The translations under genes and the position numbers were made by a program. From positions 620,001-684,000 of the forward strand of contig JACKEA010000004.1 of assembly GCA_020633235.1 (NCBI GenBank): a stretch of DNA of 64,000 nucleotides, written 5' to 3'. Below are positions 33,579-40,822 of the stretch, piece after piece; position 1 is the stretch's first letter, and every line of letters starts with the position of its first letter. The notes under the pieces are model-generated. The model had not been told where the DNA came from. It did no database searches and saw nothing but the letters and a program-made list of their open reading frames with translations. Source of the stretch: Polyangiaceae bacterium (GTDB taxonomy: Bacteria > Myxococcota_A > Polyangia > Polyangiales > Polyangiaceae).

Positions 33579-33617
33579 TCGTCCGGTCGAGTCCGGCGGC
33601 GACGTCCGAGGTGGACC

Positions 33618-33872
33618 ATGTCGACGAACCAGCATGAAGCCGTTCTCTCGTACATTCGCGAGTTCAGGAACGCTCACGGAGACGACGCACCCTATGACCT
33701 CATCGGCGTCGGCCATCTGTTCCTTGCAGCGTTGGACAACCTCAGAGCGAACCATGTCGAACAGGACTTCGACGACCTGGCTGGCGCGATGACGCCATCG
33801 CAGCGAGAGTACCTGGTGGCTCTTGCCGCTCACCTTCGCGCGCTCGACAAGCCGGAAGAGCCCGACCGCTAG
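33618..33872 (+). CDS. Small hypothetical protein
   Basis: The 84-residue helical protein is MSTNQHEAVLSYIREFRNAH..., with a DLIGVGHLFLAALDNLR helix. GAGGTGG lies before ATG 33618. No family is recognised. Confidence 0.45.
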   Translation: MSTNQHEAVLSYIREFRNAHGDDAPYDLIGVGHLFLAALDNLRANHVEQDFDDLAGAMTPSQREYLVALAAHLRALDKPEEPDR

Positions 33873-33950
33873 CGGGTGGCGAACGGCGTCCGCAGCCGTG
33901 GGAGTGCTACGCTGCCATTAGCACCGTGCTGGCTGTGCGAGCCAGCTGGG

Positions 33951-34331
33951 ATGACATCGAGCACCGAGGGCAGTGCCGTGAGCGAACATGAAGTCTCAGA
34001 CCGCTTCCACGTTGCGGCGCACGAGTACGGAAGCCTGCTGCGCTTGAGAACGCCTGGCACCTACGCCATGGACGTTGCGATTGCGCTCTTGGTGTTCTTT
34101 GAAGCCGAATTTGACGCCGAGGTGGAAGATACCGGTTGGAAGCGCGGCCACGGCCTGAGCGTGGCTGTGCCGCTTCGCGTTCATCTCCAGAGCCTGGAGG
34201 TCGATCTGTCGACCGACGGGGACGAGATAGTCGTGCAGCGAGTGGGCGGGAGTAAGCAGGGATTCGAAGCGCTCTGCGCGCAGATCTTCGACCACGAGCT
34301 TTGCGATGGCTTGCCGCCTTGGCAGGGCTAG
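33951..34331 (+). CDS. Hypothetical protein
   Basis: The product is up to 126 residues from ATG 33951; GTG 33978 is an alternative. The content is mixed alpha/beta: ALLVFFEAEFDAEVEDTGW, VAVPLRVHLQSLEVDL and FDHELCDGLPPW. No family is recognised. The upstream sequence TACGCT near 33908 may be promoter but is far from the start. Confidence 0.45.
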   Translation: MTSSTEGSAVSEHEVSDRFHVAAHEYGSLLRLRTPGTYAMDVAIALLVFFEAEFDAEVEDTGWKRGHGLSVAVPLRVHLQSLEVDLSTDGDEIVVQRVGGSKQGFEALCAQIFDHELCDGLPPWQG

Positions 34332-34452
34332 CGCTGAAGCCAACCCCTACCCTCCCGCGCCGTACTGCTCGCCCAGCGGCTTTTCTACTGGATACATCGG
34401 CTTCTCCCTAGGCTATGCGTTCTTCCTGTGAGGGGGTGAGGAGCAACCTGCA

Positions 34453-34863
34453 ATGTCCGTCGATCTCACCGTCTACCTCTCGCGCGGCGCAATGCCCACA
34501 CCGTCGGCGTGGGCGGACGCGATCATCGAGTCGGGGTTCCCTGCCGAGCTCGACGCGGCGTTCGACGTCGATGCGTTCTCGGGCTTTCTGCCGTGTTCCT
34601 TCGATGGCGAGGACGCCGGGTTCGAGTACCTGAGCGGGCCCATCGAGTTCGTGGACGAGCTCGAGCTCCCGAGCGACTTCGACTTCTCCGTCACCTTCTC
34701 GACGCACTCCGAGATGCGCGAGTTGGCGTCTTCCGTCGTCTGTGCCGCCATCCTCTGCAGCGTCAGCCGCGGGATCCTCGTCGACCCGCAGGCGGACGAG
34801 GTCGTGCGGGCGGAAGACGCCGTCGCTTGGGCTCGGGAGATGCTCGAAGAGATCGACGTGTAG
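34453..34863 (+). CDS. Hypothetical protein of immunity-like type
   Basis: The 136-residue acidic protein is MSVDLTVYLSRGAMPTPSAW, then FDVDAFSGFLPCSFDGEDAG and FEYLSGP. The pattern of a short hydrolase-free alpha/beta domain with FSGFLPC recurs in single-gene accessory proteins. GAGGAG precedes ATG 34453. An immunity role is only inferred from context. Confidence 0.5.
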   Translation: MSVDLTVYLSRGAMPTPSAWADAIIESGFPAELDAAFDVDAFSGFLPCSFDGEDAGFEYLSGPIEFVDELELPSDFDFSVTFSTHSEMRELASSVVCAAILCSVSRGILVDPQADEVVRAEDAVAWAREMLEEIDV

Positions 34864-34906
34864 GCGCTCTCTTTGGGCGATGCCGCGAGCCCGGGTCGCA
34901 AGAGAA

Positions 34907-34912
34907 TATACT
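34907..34912 (+). promoter_or_regulatory. -10 TATACT of vapBC
   Basis: TATACT ends 7 bases before ATG 34920 of the vapB-like reading frame. There is no Shine-Dalgarno site. Confidence 0.45.
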
Positions 34913-34919
34913 TTCGACC

Positions 34920-35155
34920 ATGCCATCTCGCGCCAAGGTCTTTCGGAACGGAGGCAGCCAGGCTGTTCGGTTGCCAAAGTCATGTCGCTTTCCCGATGGC
35001 CAGCGAGAGGTGCTCGTCCACCGAGTTGGCCGCAAAGTGGTGCTCGAACCGCTGGGTGGCCGCAGGAGTTCCTTCGCTGCCTCGGAGCGTGGGCTGAGGA
35101 AGTTGAACGTCCGAAGCCAACGCCCGTCTCCAAGATTCGGGACCCGCTTGCATGA
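34920..35155 (+). pseudogene. vapB-like antitoxin gene with frameshift
   Basis: The first frame reads MPSRAKVFRNGGSQAVRLPK, then VLVHRVGRKVVLEPL, an AbrB/SpoVT swapped-hairpin antitoxin. The expected C-terminus is found in another frame as WPQEFLRCLGAWAEEVERPK with PTPVSKIRDPLA, ending in a TGA that overlaps the vapC start (ATGA at 35152). A single-base indel near 35050 separates them, so the toxin-binding tail is not translated in frame. Confidence 0.75.
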
Positions 35156-35438
35156 CGCCGGAGTACATGCTGGGCACCGACACTGTGAGCTTTGCTCTGC
35201 GCGGCCAAGGTCGGGTGGGGGAGCGCCTGGTGGAGCACGCACCGTCGCAGATTTGCGTCAGCGCGATTACCACTGCCGAGCTTCGTTTTGGGCTGAGCGA
35301 CGCGGTTCCAACAAGCTCCGCCGCCTGATAGATACGTTCACGTCTGCGGTGTCAGGAGTGCCGTTCGATGCCGAGTGCGCCACAGCACTCGGGAAATTGG
35401 TGGCGAAACTCGTCAACAAGGGCCGTAGCCCGCGGTAG
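35152..35438 (+). pseudogene. vapC-like PIN toxin gene, frameshifted and truncated
   Basis: ATG 35152 starts MTPEYMLGTDTVSFALRGQG and VSAITTAELRFGLS (PIN-domain Asp and Glu), stopped at 35326. The next part, RRGSNKLRRLIDTFTSAV, FDAECATALGKLVAKLVNKG, lies in another frame and ends at 35438 after GRSPR. The final PIN motifs (second acidic pair and C-terminal strand) are missing, so the toxin is inactive. Confidence 0.75.
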
Positions 35439-35522
35439 CTCTCGGGCGCAGCGCGGTGAGACATTCAATGTCCCGGTCATGGTGTGTGATGCAGCGTCGA
35501 CGGATATTCTCGCCGGCATGCA

Positions 35523-37094
35523 ATGCCAAGAGGTGCCAGCGTGAGGTCGCGCTCGATTCGCAAGCACGCGCTACATGACCCGGCGCTCGATGCCATGGAC
35601 GCGAATGGGCTGCGCGCTCTGATCTGCGAGATGGTTCCGTGGTTCGACGAGAGGCTGCACGCGCGCTTCGCCAACGCACTGGTGGAGCACGCGGCTCGCA
35701 GTGGATCCGGCTGGGCACCCGAGGCCCCGGGCCGCGAGAGGGTCGGTGAGATCCTCGAGTTTGCCGCGACTGCCGAGCGAACGGGCTACGCTGACCCCGC
35801 CGAAGTCGACGCGTACCTACGAGAGGGCTCGAACGCATTTCTTTCCAAGGACTACGCGGCGGCTCTCGAAATCTTTCGCGCGCTGTTGATTCCCGCTGGA
35901 GATGGGGACTTCCACATGGGGCAGGACGAGCTCCTGGAGGAAGTGCTCGTTGTGGAGCCTGCCACCTGCGCCGCGCAGTACGTCGTATCGACGTACATGA
36001 CATCGCCCCCGGAGCACCGCGCAGAAGGGGTGCTCGCTGCCATCGACGAGATGCGCGGCATCGGAGACTTCTGGGACCCGCTGCGCGAGATGGAGGACGT
36101 GGTCGTCGAAGCGCTTCCCGACCTGGACGCCTTTCTGTGGGAGTGGAAAGCGCTCGTCGAAAGGCGTGCCGCAAAAGGCCGTGATGCCGAGTGGGAAGTT
36201 GCCGAAGCTCGCTGGTTGCGGGAGGTCGTCTACCGAACGCAAGGCATCGCGGGGCTCGCGGAGATGGCGCGCAGATCGCGGCGGGCTGAAGACCTTTGGG
36301 CGTGGTGTCGCGCGCTCGCGGAAGCGGGCGATTGGAGCGACGCGCTGGCCGCCTACGACGAGGCCGCAGCGCTCGTCCCTTCCCAACACCATGCTCGCGG
36401 CGGGTTCCTCGACGGCGCCGCCTTGGCCGCGCAGCAGCTCGGCCGCAAGAACTTGCCAGTGCTACTCGAGCGCGCTTGGCGAGCAGAGCCGAGCATGACT
36501 CGACTGCGGCGCTGGCTTGGGAGCTCTACAAGCAAGAAGGTGCTGATTGCTCGGGTCGCCCAGGCATTGGCACACTGCCCCAAGTCCGAGCATCGGCAAC
36601 GAGGGCTCTTGCACTTCCTGAACGGCGACCTCACGGAGGTCGCCAAGTTGCTCGCCTCGGCGCCAGGGCTGGGATGGTCCCACGACGACCATCCGGGTCA
36701 CCTCATGTTCCCGCTCTTTGCCAGCTTGCTCGGCGACGATGCACTTTCCTTGCCGTCGGTGGACGATGACCTGAGCGTGCTCGTGGCACCCGACGCTCCG
36801 CGCCTCGCGACGCCCGACGTGGCTGACCTCATAGCTCTTGCTGGGCTTCCTTCACCCACTGATGACGCGAACCGAGGCACGGTTCTGAAAGCAATGCGCG
36901 CCGCAGCAGAGAAACGTATCGCCGGCGTTACGGAGAACCAGCGCCGGCGGCACTACGGGCACGCCGCGTCCCTCGCCCTCGCCTGCGTACGGGTCGACCC
37001 ATCTGCGGAGGGCATCCGGTGGTTCGAGCGCATTCGCAGCGAGTATCGGCGCTATCCCGCGCTTCAGCGCGAGCTCCGCGGGGGTCAGCGGTAG
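35523..37094 (+). CDS. Large hypothetical helical protein (DUF6880-like)
   Basis: The product has 523 residues. It begins RSRSIRKHALHDPALDAMDA with MVPWFDERLHARFANALVEH. A TPR-like middle (DLWAWCRALAEAGDWSDALA) follows, and HYGHAASLALACVRV near the end resembles proteins found with SWIM zinc-finger genes. The TPR-like helices suggest a scaffold. Family assignment is tentative. TATTCT at 35505-35510 precedes the start by 12 bases. The composite repeat element follows directly. Confidence 0.6.
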   Translation: MPRGASVRSRSIRKHALHDPALDAMDANGLRALICEMVPWFDERLHARFANALVEHAARSGSGWAPEAPGRERVGEILEFAATAERTGYADPAEVDAYLREGSNAFLSKDYAAALEIFRALLIPAGDGDFHMGQDELLEEVLVVEPATCAAQYVVSTYMTSPPEHRAEGVLAAIDEMRGIGDFWDPLREMEDVVVEALPDLDAFLWEWKALVERRAAKGRDAEWEVAEARWLREVVYRTQGIAGLAEMARRSRRAEDLWAWCRALAEAGDWSDALAAYDEAAALVPSQHHARGGFLDGAALAAQQLGRKNLPVLLERAWRAEPSMTRLRRWLGSSTSKKVLIARVAQALAHCPKSEHRQRGLLHFLNGDLTEVAKLLASAPGLGWSHDDHPGHLMFPLFASLLGDDALSLPSVDDDLSVLVAPDAPRLATPDVADLIALAGLPSPTDDANRGTVLKAMRAAAEKRIAGVTENQRRRHYGHAASLALACVRVDPSAEGIRWFERIRSEYRRYPALQRELRGGQR

Positions 37095-37106
37095 CGGCGC
37101 GAACGT

Positions 37107-37323
37107 GTGGTTCCGCGGCGCAGCAACAAAGAAAACACCTTCCTCGGGCACAGAACATGGTGCGCCCCAAACGCGGTCCGTGCGCCGCAGAAACTACAGA
37201 TGTTTCCCACGCGAACATCCGAGGCACTATGGGCGTCTATCCCACCCGAAATGTTCCTCTGGCGAACATCTTGGGCGGGATGGGTTGCATTTCGCAAGCA
37301 TGTCGGTCCGCCGCGGAAACCGC
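37107..37323. repeat. Composite twin-palindrome element, copy B, flanked by inverted repeats
   Basis: Left end GTGGTTCCGCGGCGCAGCAA (37107) and right end GTCGGTCCGCCGCGGAAACC (about 37301) are inverted copies of the dispersed repeat. Between them lie GATGTTTCCCACGCGAACATC (palindrome, about 37199), GGCGTCTATCCCACCCG, AATGTTCCTCTGGCGAACAT and GGCGGGATGGG, matching copy A at 28349-28480. The structure resembles a non-coding mobile element of the MITE type. Confidence 0.65.
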
Positions 37324-37334
37324 GCGCGGCGCCG

Positions 37335-37390
37335 ACGCGTCACTGTGACGGCGCGGTGCGGCGCCGCCGCGTCACTGTGACGGCGCGGTG
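37335..37390. repeat. 24-bp direct repeat with GTCAC-T-GTGAC
   Basis: GCGTCACTGTGACGGCGCGG then TGCG occurs at 37335-37358 and 37367-37390. Each copy contains GTCACTGTGAC, a perfect 5-bp inverted repeat about one base. The second copy overlaps the last codons of the minus-strand lipoprotein gene. Confidence 0.75.
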
Positions 37391-37848
37391 CGGGGGCGCG
37401 CGCGGGTGCCCGGCGCGTGATACGGGCCGGCGGCGGAGCCACAGGGCGTCGGTTTCTCGCACGCCTTGTCCAGCTCTTCTTGGCTGAGCCCCTCGGAGCT
37501 TTCCGGATACCAACCGGGCTCGGAGTAGTAGAGCGCGCCGCCCTGGAGCGACTCCATCCAGTACAGGGAAACGGTCGAGTAGAAACAACCCTTGGGCGGA
37601 ATTTGCCAGCCGCCGGCCTGCCACTCCCAGCGGCGCCCGATCCACTGCCACTTGCCGTCGACCCACACGCAGCGGTCGTCGGTGTTGTCGTCCACCATCT
37701 CTTCTTCGGAGGGAGGCGGTGGGTACTCCACGATGTAGCGCTGGGCGTTCTCGGGCGCGGCACCCCGAGGCGCAGTGCGCAGACCACCGCCGCACGCGCT
37801 GCAAGCAAACGCGGCGATCGCGGCGACGGCGATTCTCACACCTGCCAT
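37372..37848 (-). CDS. Lipoprotein with aromatic W-x-x-G-x-W repeats
   Basis: The product has 158 residues. MAGVRIAVAAIAAFACSAC is a lipoprotein signal. The mature part contains CVWVDGKWQWIGRRWEWQAG and GWQIPPKGC, the repeating W/Y-x-x-G-x-W pattern of small myxobacterial surface lipoproteins. It overlaps the 3' end of pilD by 13 bases and is probably co-transcribed with it. Confidence 0.75.
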   Translation of the reverse strand: MAGVRIAVAAIAAFACSACGGGLRTAPRGAAPENAQRYIVEYPPPPSEEEMVDDNTDDRCVWVDGKWQWIGRRWEWQAGGWQIPPKGCFYSTVSLYWMESLQGGALYYSEPGWYPESSEGLSQEELDKACEKPTPCGSAAGPYHAPGTRARPRTAPSQ

Positions 37849-38804
37849 ATCCACGCCAGATACTCCTGCACGATCCACTTTCCGAACAGAAGATACTCGA
37901 TGGTAGCGAGCACCAGGAACGGCCCGAAGGCGATGCGCGATTGGCTGAGGCCCTCTTCCGGCTCGCTGCCGATGGGATCCGCCTCCAGCTCGCGAATCAG
38001 CTCTTCCTTCTCTTCGCCCTCGGCGTTCTCGATGGCTTCCAAGAGCTCCTCGCGTTCCCGCTTCACGGCTTCGGGCTCTTCGATGCGACCTTGCGTGACG
38101 AACACCGCGATGGCCACCATGGTGCCCTGCACCGCGCCCGCCAACAGCGCGAACACCGCTCCCGGCCAACCGAACCACGCCCCCGCCAGCATGGTGAGCT
38201 TGGCGTCCCCCAGGCCCATGCCGGCGCGGCCACGGAGTGCGCGGTACAGCACGTCGAAGGGCAGCCAGATCATCACGAAGCCGATGGCGGCGCCGGTCAA
38301 GGATTCGACGAAGCTCACGTCGGGCCTCAGGAACGCGCTGGCGACGCCCACCACGGTGCCGCCCAGGGTGATCTCGTCGGGCAAGATCATGTGCTCGAGA
38401 TCGATGAACGCTGCGGCCACGAGACCCAGTGCCAGCGCGAAGTACAGCGCGAAGATCACGAGGGCGCGCCACCACTCCGTCTCCCCCGGCAGGATCACGA
38501 CGCGCGTCTCGAGCACCGCCCAGCCCACGAGCCCGCCGAGGGCTTCCACCAGCGGGTAGCGCGGCGAGATGGGCTGTTTGCAGCAGCGCGATTTGCCGCG
38601 CAGGATGAGCCAGCTCAAGACCGGGACGTTGTCCCAGGCGGCGATGGGCTTTTCGCAGTGGGGGCAGCGGGAGCCGGGGTGCACCACGCTCTGCCCGCGG
38701 GGCAGACGATAGATGACCACGTTCAGGAAGCTGCCGAAGGCCAGACCCAACGCCACCGCGACGAAGGTCGTCAGCGCGGGGGGGAGCTCGGCGAGGGTCG
38801 GCAC
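37836..38804 (-). CDS. pilD: Prepilin peptidase (A24, PilD family)
   Basis: The product has 322 residues with several transmembrane helices. LGLAFGSFLNVVIYRLP is followed by a cysteine-rich loop (SRCPHCEKPIA, then KSRCCKQPIS), FIDLEHMILPDEITL and GMGLGDAKL, which carry the two catalytic aspartates. PilD cleaves type IV prepilin leaders and methylates the new N-terminus. In the second Cys pair the first Cys is Ser and the two remaining are adjacent. A charged insert of about 45 residues (EAVKREREELLEAIENAEG) lies before the last helix. TAACGT lies 6 bases before GTG 38804. Confidence 0.9.
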   Translation of the reverse strand: MPTLAELPPALTTFVAVALGLAFGSFLNVVIYRLPRGQSVVHPGSRCPHCEKPIAAWDNVPVLSWLILRGKSRCCKQPISPRYPLVEALGGLVGWAVLETRVVILPGETEWWRALVIFALYFALALGLVAAAFIDLEHMILPDEITLGGTVVGVASAFLRPDVSFVESLTGAAIGFVMIWLPFDVLYRALRGRAGMGLGDAKLTMLAGAWFGWPGAVFALLAGAVQGTMVAIAVFVTQGRIEEPEAVKREREELLEAIENAEGEEKEELIRELEADPIGSEPEEGLSQSRIAFGPFLVLATIEYLLFGKWIVQEYLAWIWQV

Positions 38805-39138
38805 GGGGCCACGTTAGGCCAGCTCACGGGTCTTGCGCGAGCACGTAGGGCATTCGATCTGTCAAAATCCACCAAGTCGAAGAGTACGCACCGGCGGTGA
38901 TCGGGTCCGGAGGCGCGTGCGAGCGCCCGTGGGCTGCCGGCAGGACGAGGTGCGGCGGGGAGACGCGCTTTTTGACCTCGCGGCAACACCCGCGCGACGC
39001 AGCCGTTCTACGTCGCTCTGTGTTATCCCCAGTGCTCACCTGAGTCGGTCCTCTCTCACAAGCGGCAGCCCAATGACGATTCTTCCCACCGGGCAGCTTG
39101 TGGGTTCGGCGCGGAATCAGCCCGCGCGCGTATCCCGC
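38805..39138. other. Intergenic with one diverged dispersed repeat
   Basis: No gene seen. TAACGT (38811-38816, minus strand) is a -10 candidate for pilD. CTTGTGGGTTCGGCGCGGAA at about 39096 is a diverged dispersed-repeat copy. Confidence 0.4.
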
Positions 39139-40311
39139 TTATCGCGGAACGAGCAGCGCCAGTGCACGCCGAAGTAGCTCTGCTAGCGAGAGGGTGCGAG
39201 CTTCTCGGGCGAGCTTTTCCGTCGCCTGCTTGGCTTCGGCCTTTTTGAAGCCTTGGCTCGTGAGGGCCAACAGGAGCTTGTCTTGCTTCTCCCGCGCCTC
39301 GGCGTTCGCAGCGTCCTCGGTGTCTGAACGCCTTCGCTGACGAAGGCGCTTCTTCTCTTCGACGTACTCCTTGCCGAAGGTCTTCTTGGCCGCGTTCAAG
39401 TTGTGGCTGGCGCAGAACACCCGACCATTGGCGGCATCGTCGCCACCACCGATGCCGGTGGCTTCGATGTGGTCATACTGGAGAAACGCCCTTGCCGTGC
39501 AGCGCACGCCGGACTCCGACACGAAGCAGCACTGGGCGCCGTCCCGCTCGTACACCTCGCGCCGGGCCGCACGGCCGGGCTCGCCCGGCTTCGTTCCGCG
39601 GGAGCGGCGCGGCTTGTCCGTCTTGCCCCAGCGCTTGTTCTCAAGCTCGCGAATCAGCGCATCCAGCGCCCGTTCGACCACGACCTCCAGCTCCCGGCTC
39701 ACGTGGCTCATCAGATTCTGGGCGTGCTCGAGCTTCGCTTTCAGGCTCTCGCTGGCGCTGAAATGCACCTCGAAGCGCCCTTCCGAGAGCGGCTCGACGC
39801 CCGGGCGCGGCCCCTTTCCGCCAGTGCGCAGCGGTGTCACTTGGTCTGGAACGTCCGGCTTCGGGAACCAGCGCGCGAGCACCACGCGAATCCCCGCGCT
39901 CGTCTTGCCGGCGGCTTCTTCCAGGAGCGCAGCGTGATTCTCCCGAGTGAGCCGCGGAGCCAAGAGCGAAAGCCCAGAAAGGTGCAAGTTTCCGTCCGCG
40001 AGCAGCGAGAGCACCACCGGAAACGAGAGCGCTGCCCGCGCCCCGGCGATGCTCCGATACGCCGTGCCCTCACTCATCCCGAGGCCGCGCACGCAGAAGT
40101 CGTACATGGAGGAGTATCCCTCGTCGTACACGAGCTCGCGCCGCTCGATTTCAGCGAGATGCGCGACCAAGTGCGCGGTCGCCTTGCGACGACCGGCGTT
40201 GGCAACGACCGCGCTCGACCAGAGGTCGCGATTGGAGAGGTCTTGAAGTGCGGAGAGCGAAGTGCGCTCGGTGGCAGACAGTTCTACGGAAATGACTTTG
40301 GACGATGACAT
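39139..40311 (-). CDS. HNH endonuclease domain protein (DUF222-type)
   Basis: The product has 390 residues from ATG 40311 (MSSSKVISVELSATER). A helical N-terminal region of DUF222 type (YDFCVRGLGMSEGTAYR) is followed at residues about 275-330 by an HNH nuclease: VYERDGAQCCFVSESGVRC, LQYDHIEATGIGGGDD, FCASHNLNAAK. The C-terminal 45 residues (LTSQGFKKAEAKQATEKLA) form a UBA/RuvA-like helical tail. Such proteins are abundant in GC-rich genomes; the target is unknown. Confidence 0.85.
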   Translation of the reverse strand: MSSSKVISVELSATERTSLSALQDLSNRDLWSSAVVANAGRRKATAHLVAHLAEIERRELVYDEGYSSMYDFCVRGLGMSEGTAYRSIAGARAALSFPVVLSLLADGNLHLSGLSLLAPRLTRENHAALLEEAAGKTSAGIRVVLARWFPKPDVPDQVTPLRTGGKGPRPGVEPLSEGRFEVHFSASESLKAKLEHAQNLMSHVSRELEVVVERALDALIRELENKRWGKTDKPRRSRGTKPGEPGRAARREVYERDGAQCCFVSESGVRCTARAFLQYDHIEATGIGGGDDAANGRVFCASHNLNAAKKTFGKEYVEEKKRLRQRRRSDTEDAANAEAREKQDKLLLALTSQGFKKAEAKQATEKLAREARTLSLAELLRRALALLVPR

Positions 40312-40822
40312 GACAAACCCCCGTGGTTTCCCCCGGCATACCACGGGAAATTTCGTCTTCTTCAGCGCCCCCTCGAGGCGCTTTCAAGCGCGCGGGCACT
40401 TCGAAGATCGATTTCGTTTCGAACGCTCGCCCAGTGGGCGCACGTGCGCTGCGCGGGCGTTGTGCGAACGAGAGCGGCGAAACGAGCGCGCGGAGCGGCC
40501 GCAAGCTCGTCAACTGAAATCGCATTCGCGGTGTCGAATTCTGTCGTCCGCTTCGCACTCGTCTCGCATCGTCATAGCTTCAGATCTTCGGACCGCTTGG
40601 CCCGCCCTCGACCAACACGGCGCAACGGCGGCGCGCCCGTCCGTCGCTCTCGCCGGAGTGGCATCGGTGGTGGTCAACCCAGGTGAACAGTGGGTTTAGG
40701 AAGATCCGCTGACGGAATCCGCCGGGCCGCTGATCCAGCTCCGCCAGTCCCAGTGGCGTTTGGTTGTTGGTCCATCGCGGAACCAAGCTCAGGCGCATCA
40801 TCGTGGAGTACCATCCGGCAAG
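40312..40822. other. 510-bp intergenic with one dispersed repeat
   Basis: No convincing coding sequence on either strand. TTGTTGGTCCATCGCGGAAC at about 40765 is a dispersed-repeat copy. TACCAT at 40809-40814 lies 8 bases before the acyl-CoA dehydrogenase start and may be its -10. Confidence 0.45.

Noticed and set aside
39139..40311. HNH protein as a homing or group II intron endonuclease
   Set aside because: No intron or intein structure surrounds it. The DUF222-type layout is common as a chromosomal single gene.
40580..40822. Possible transposase remnant upstream of the acyl-CoA dehydrogenase
   Set aside because: Short frames here show no DDE or HUH motif and no terminal inverted repeats other than the dispersed repeat.
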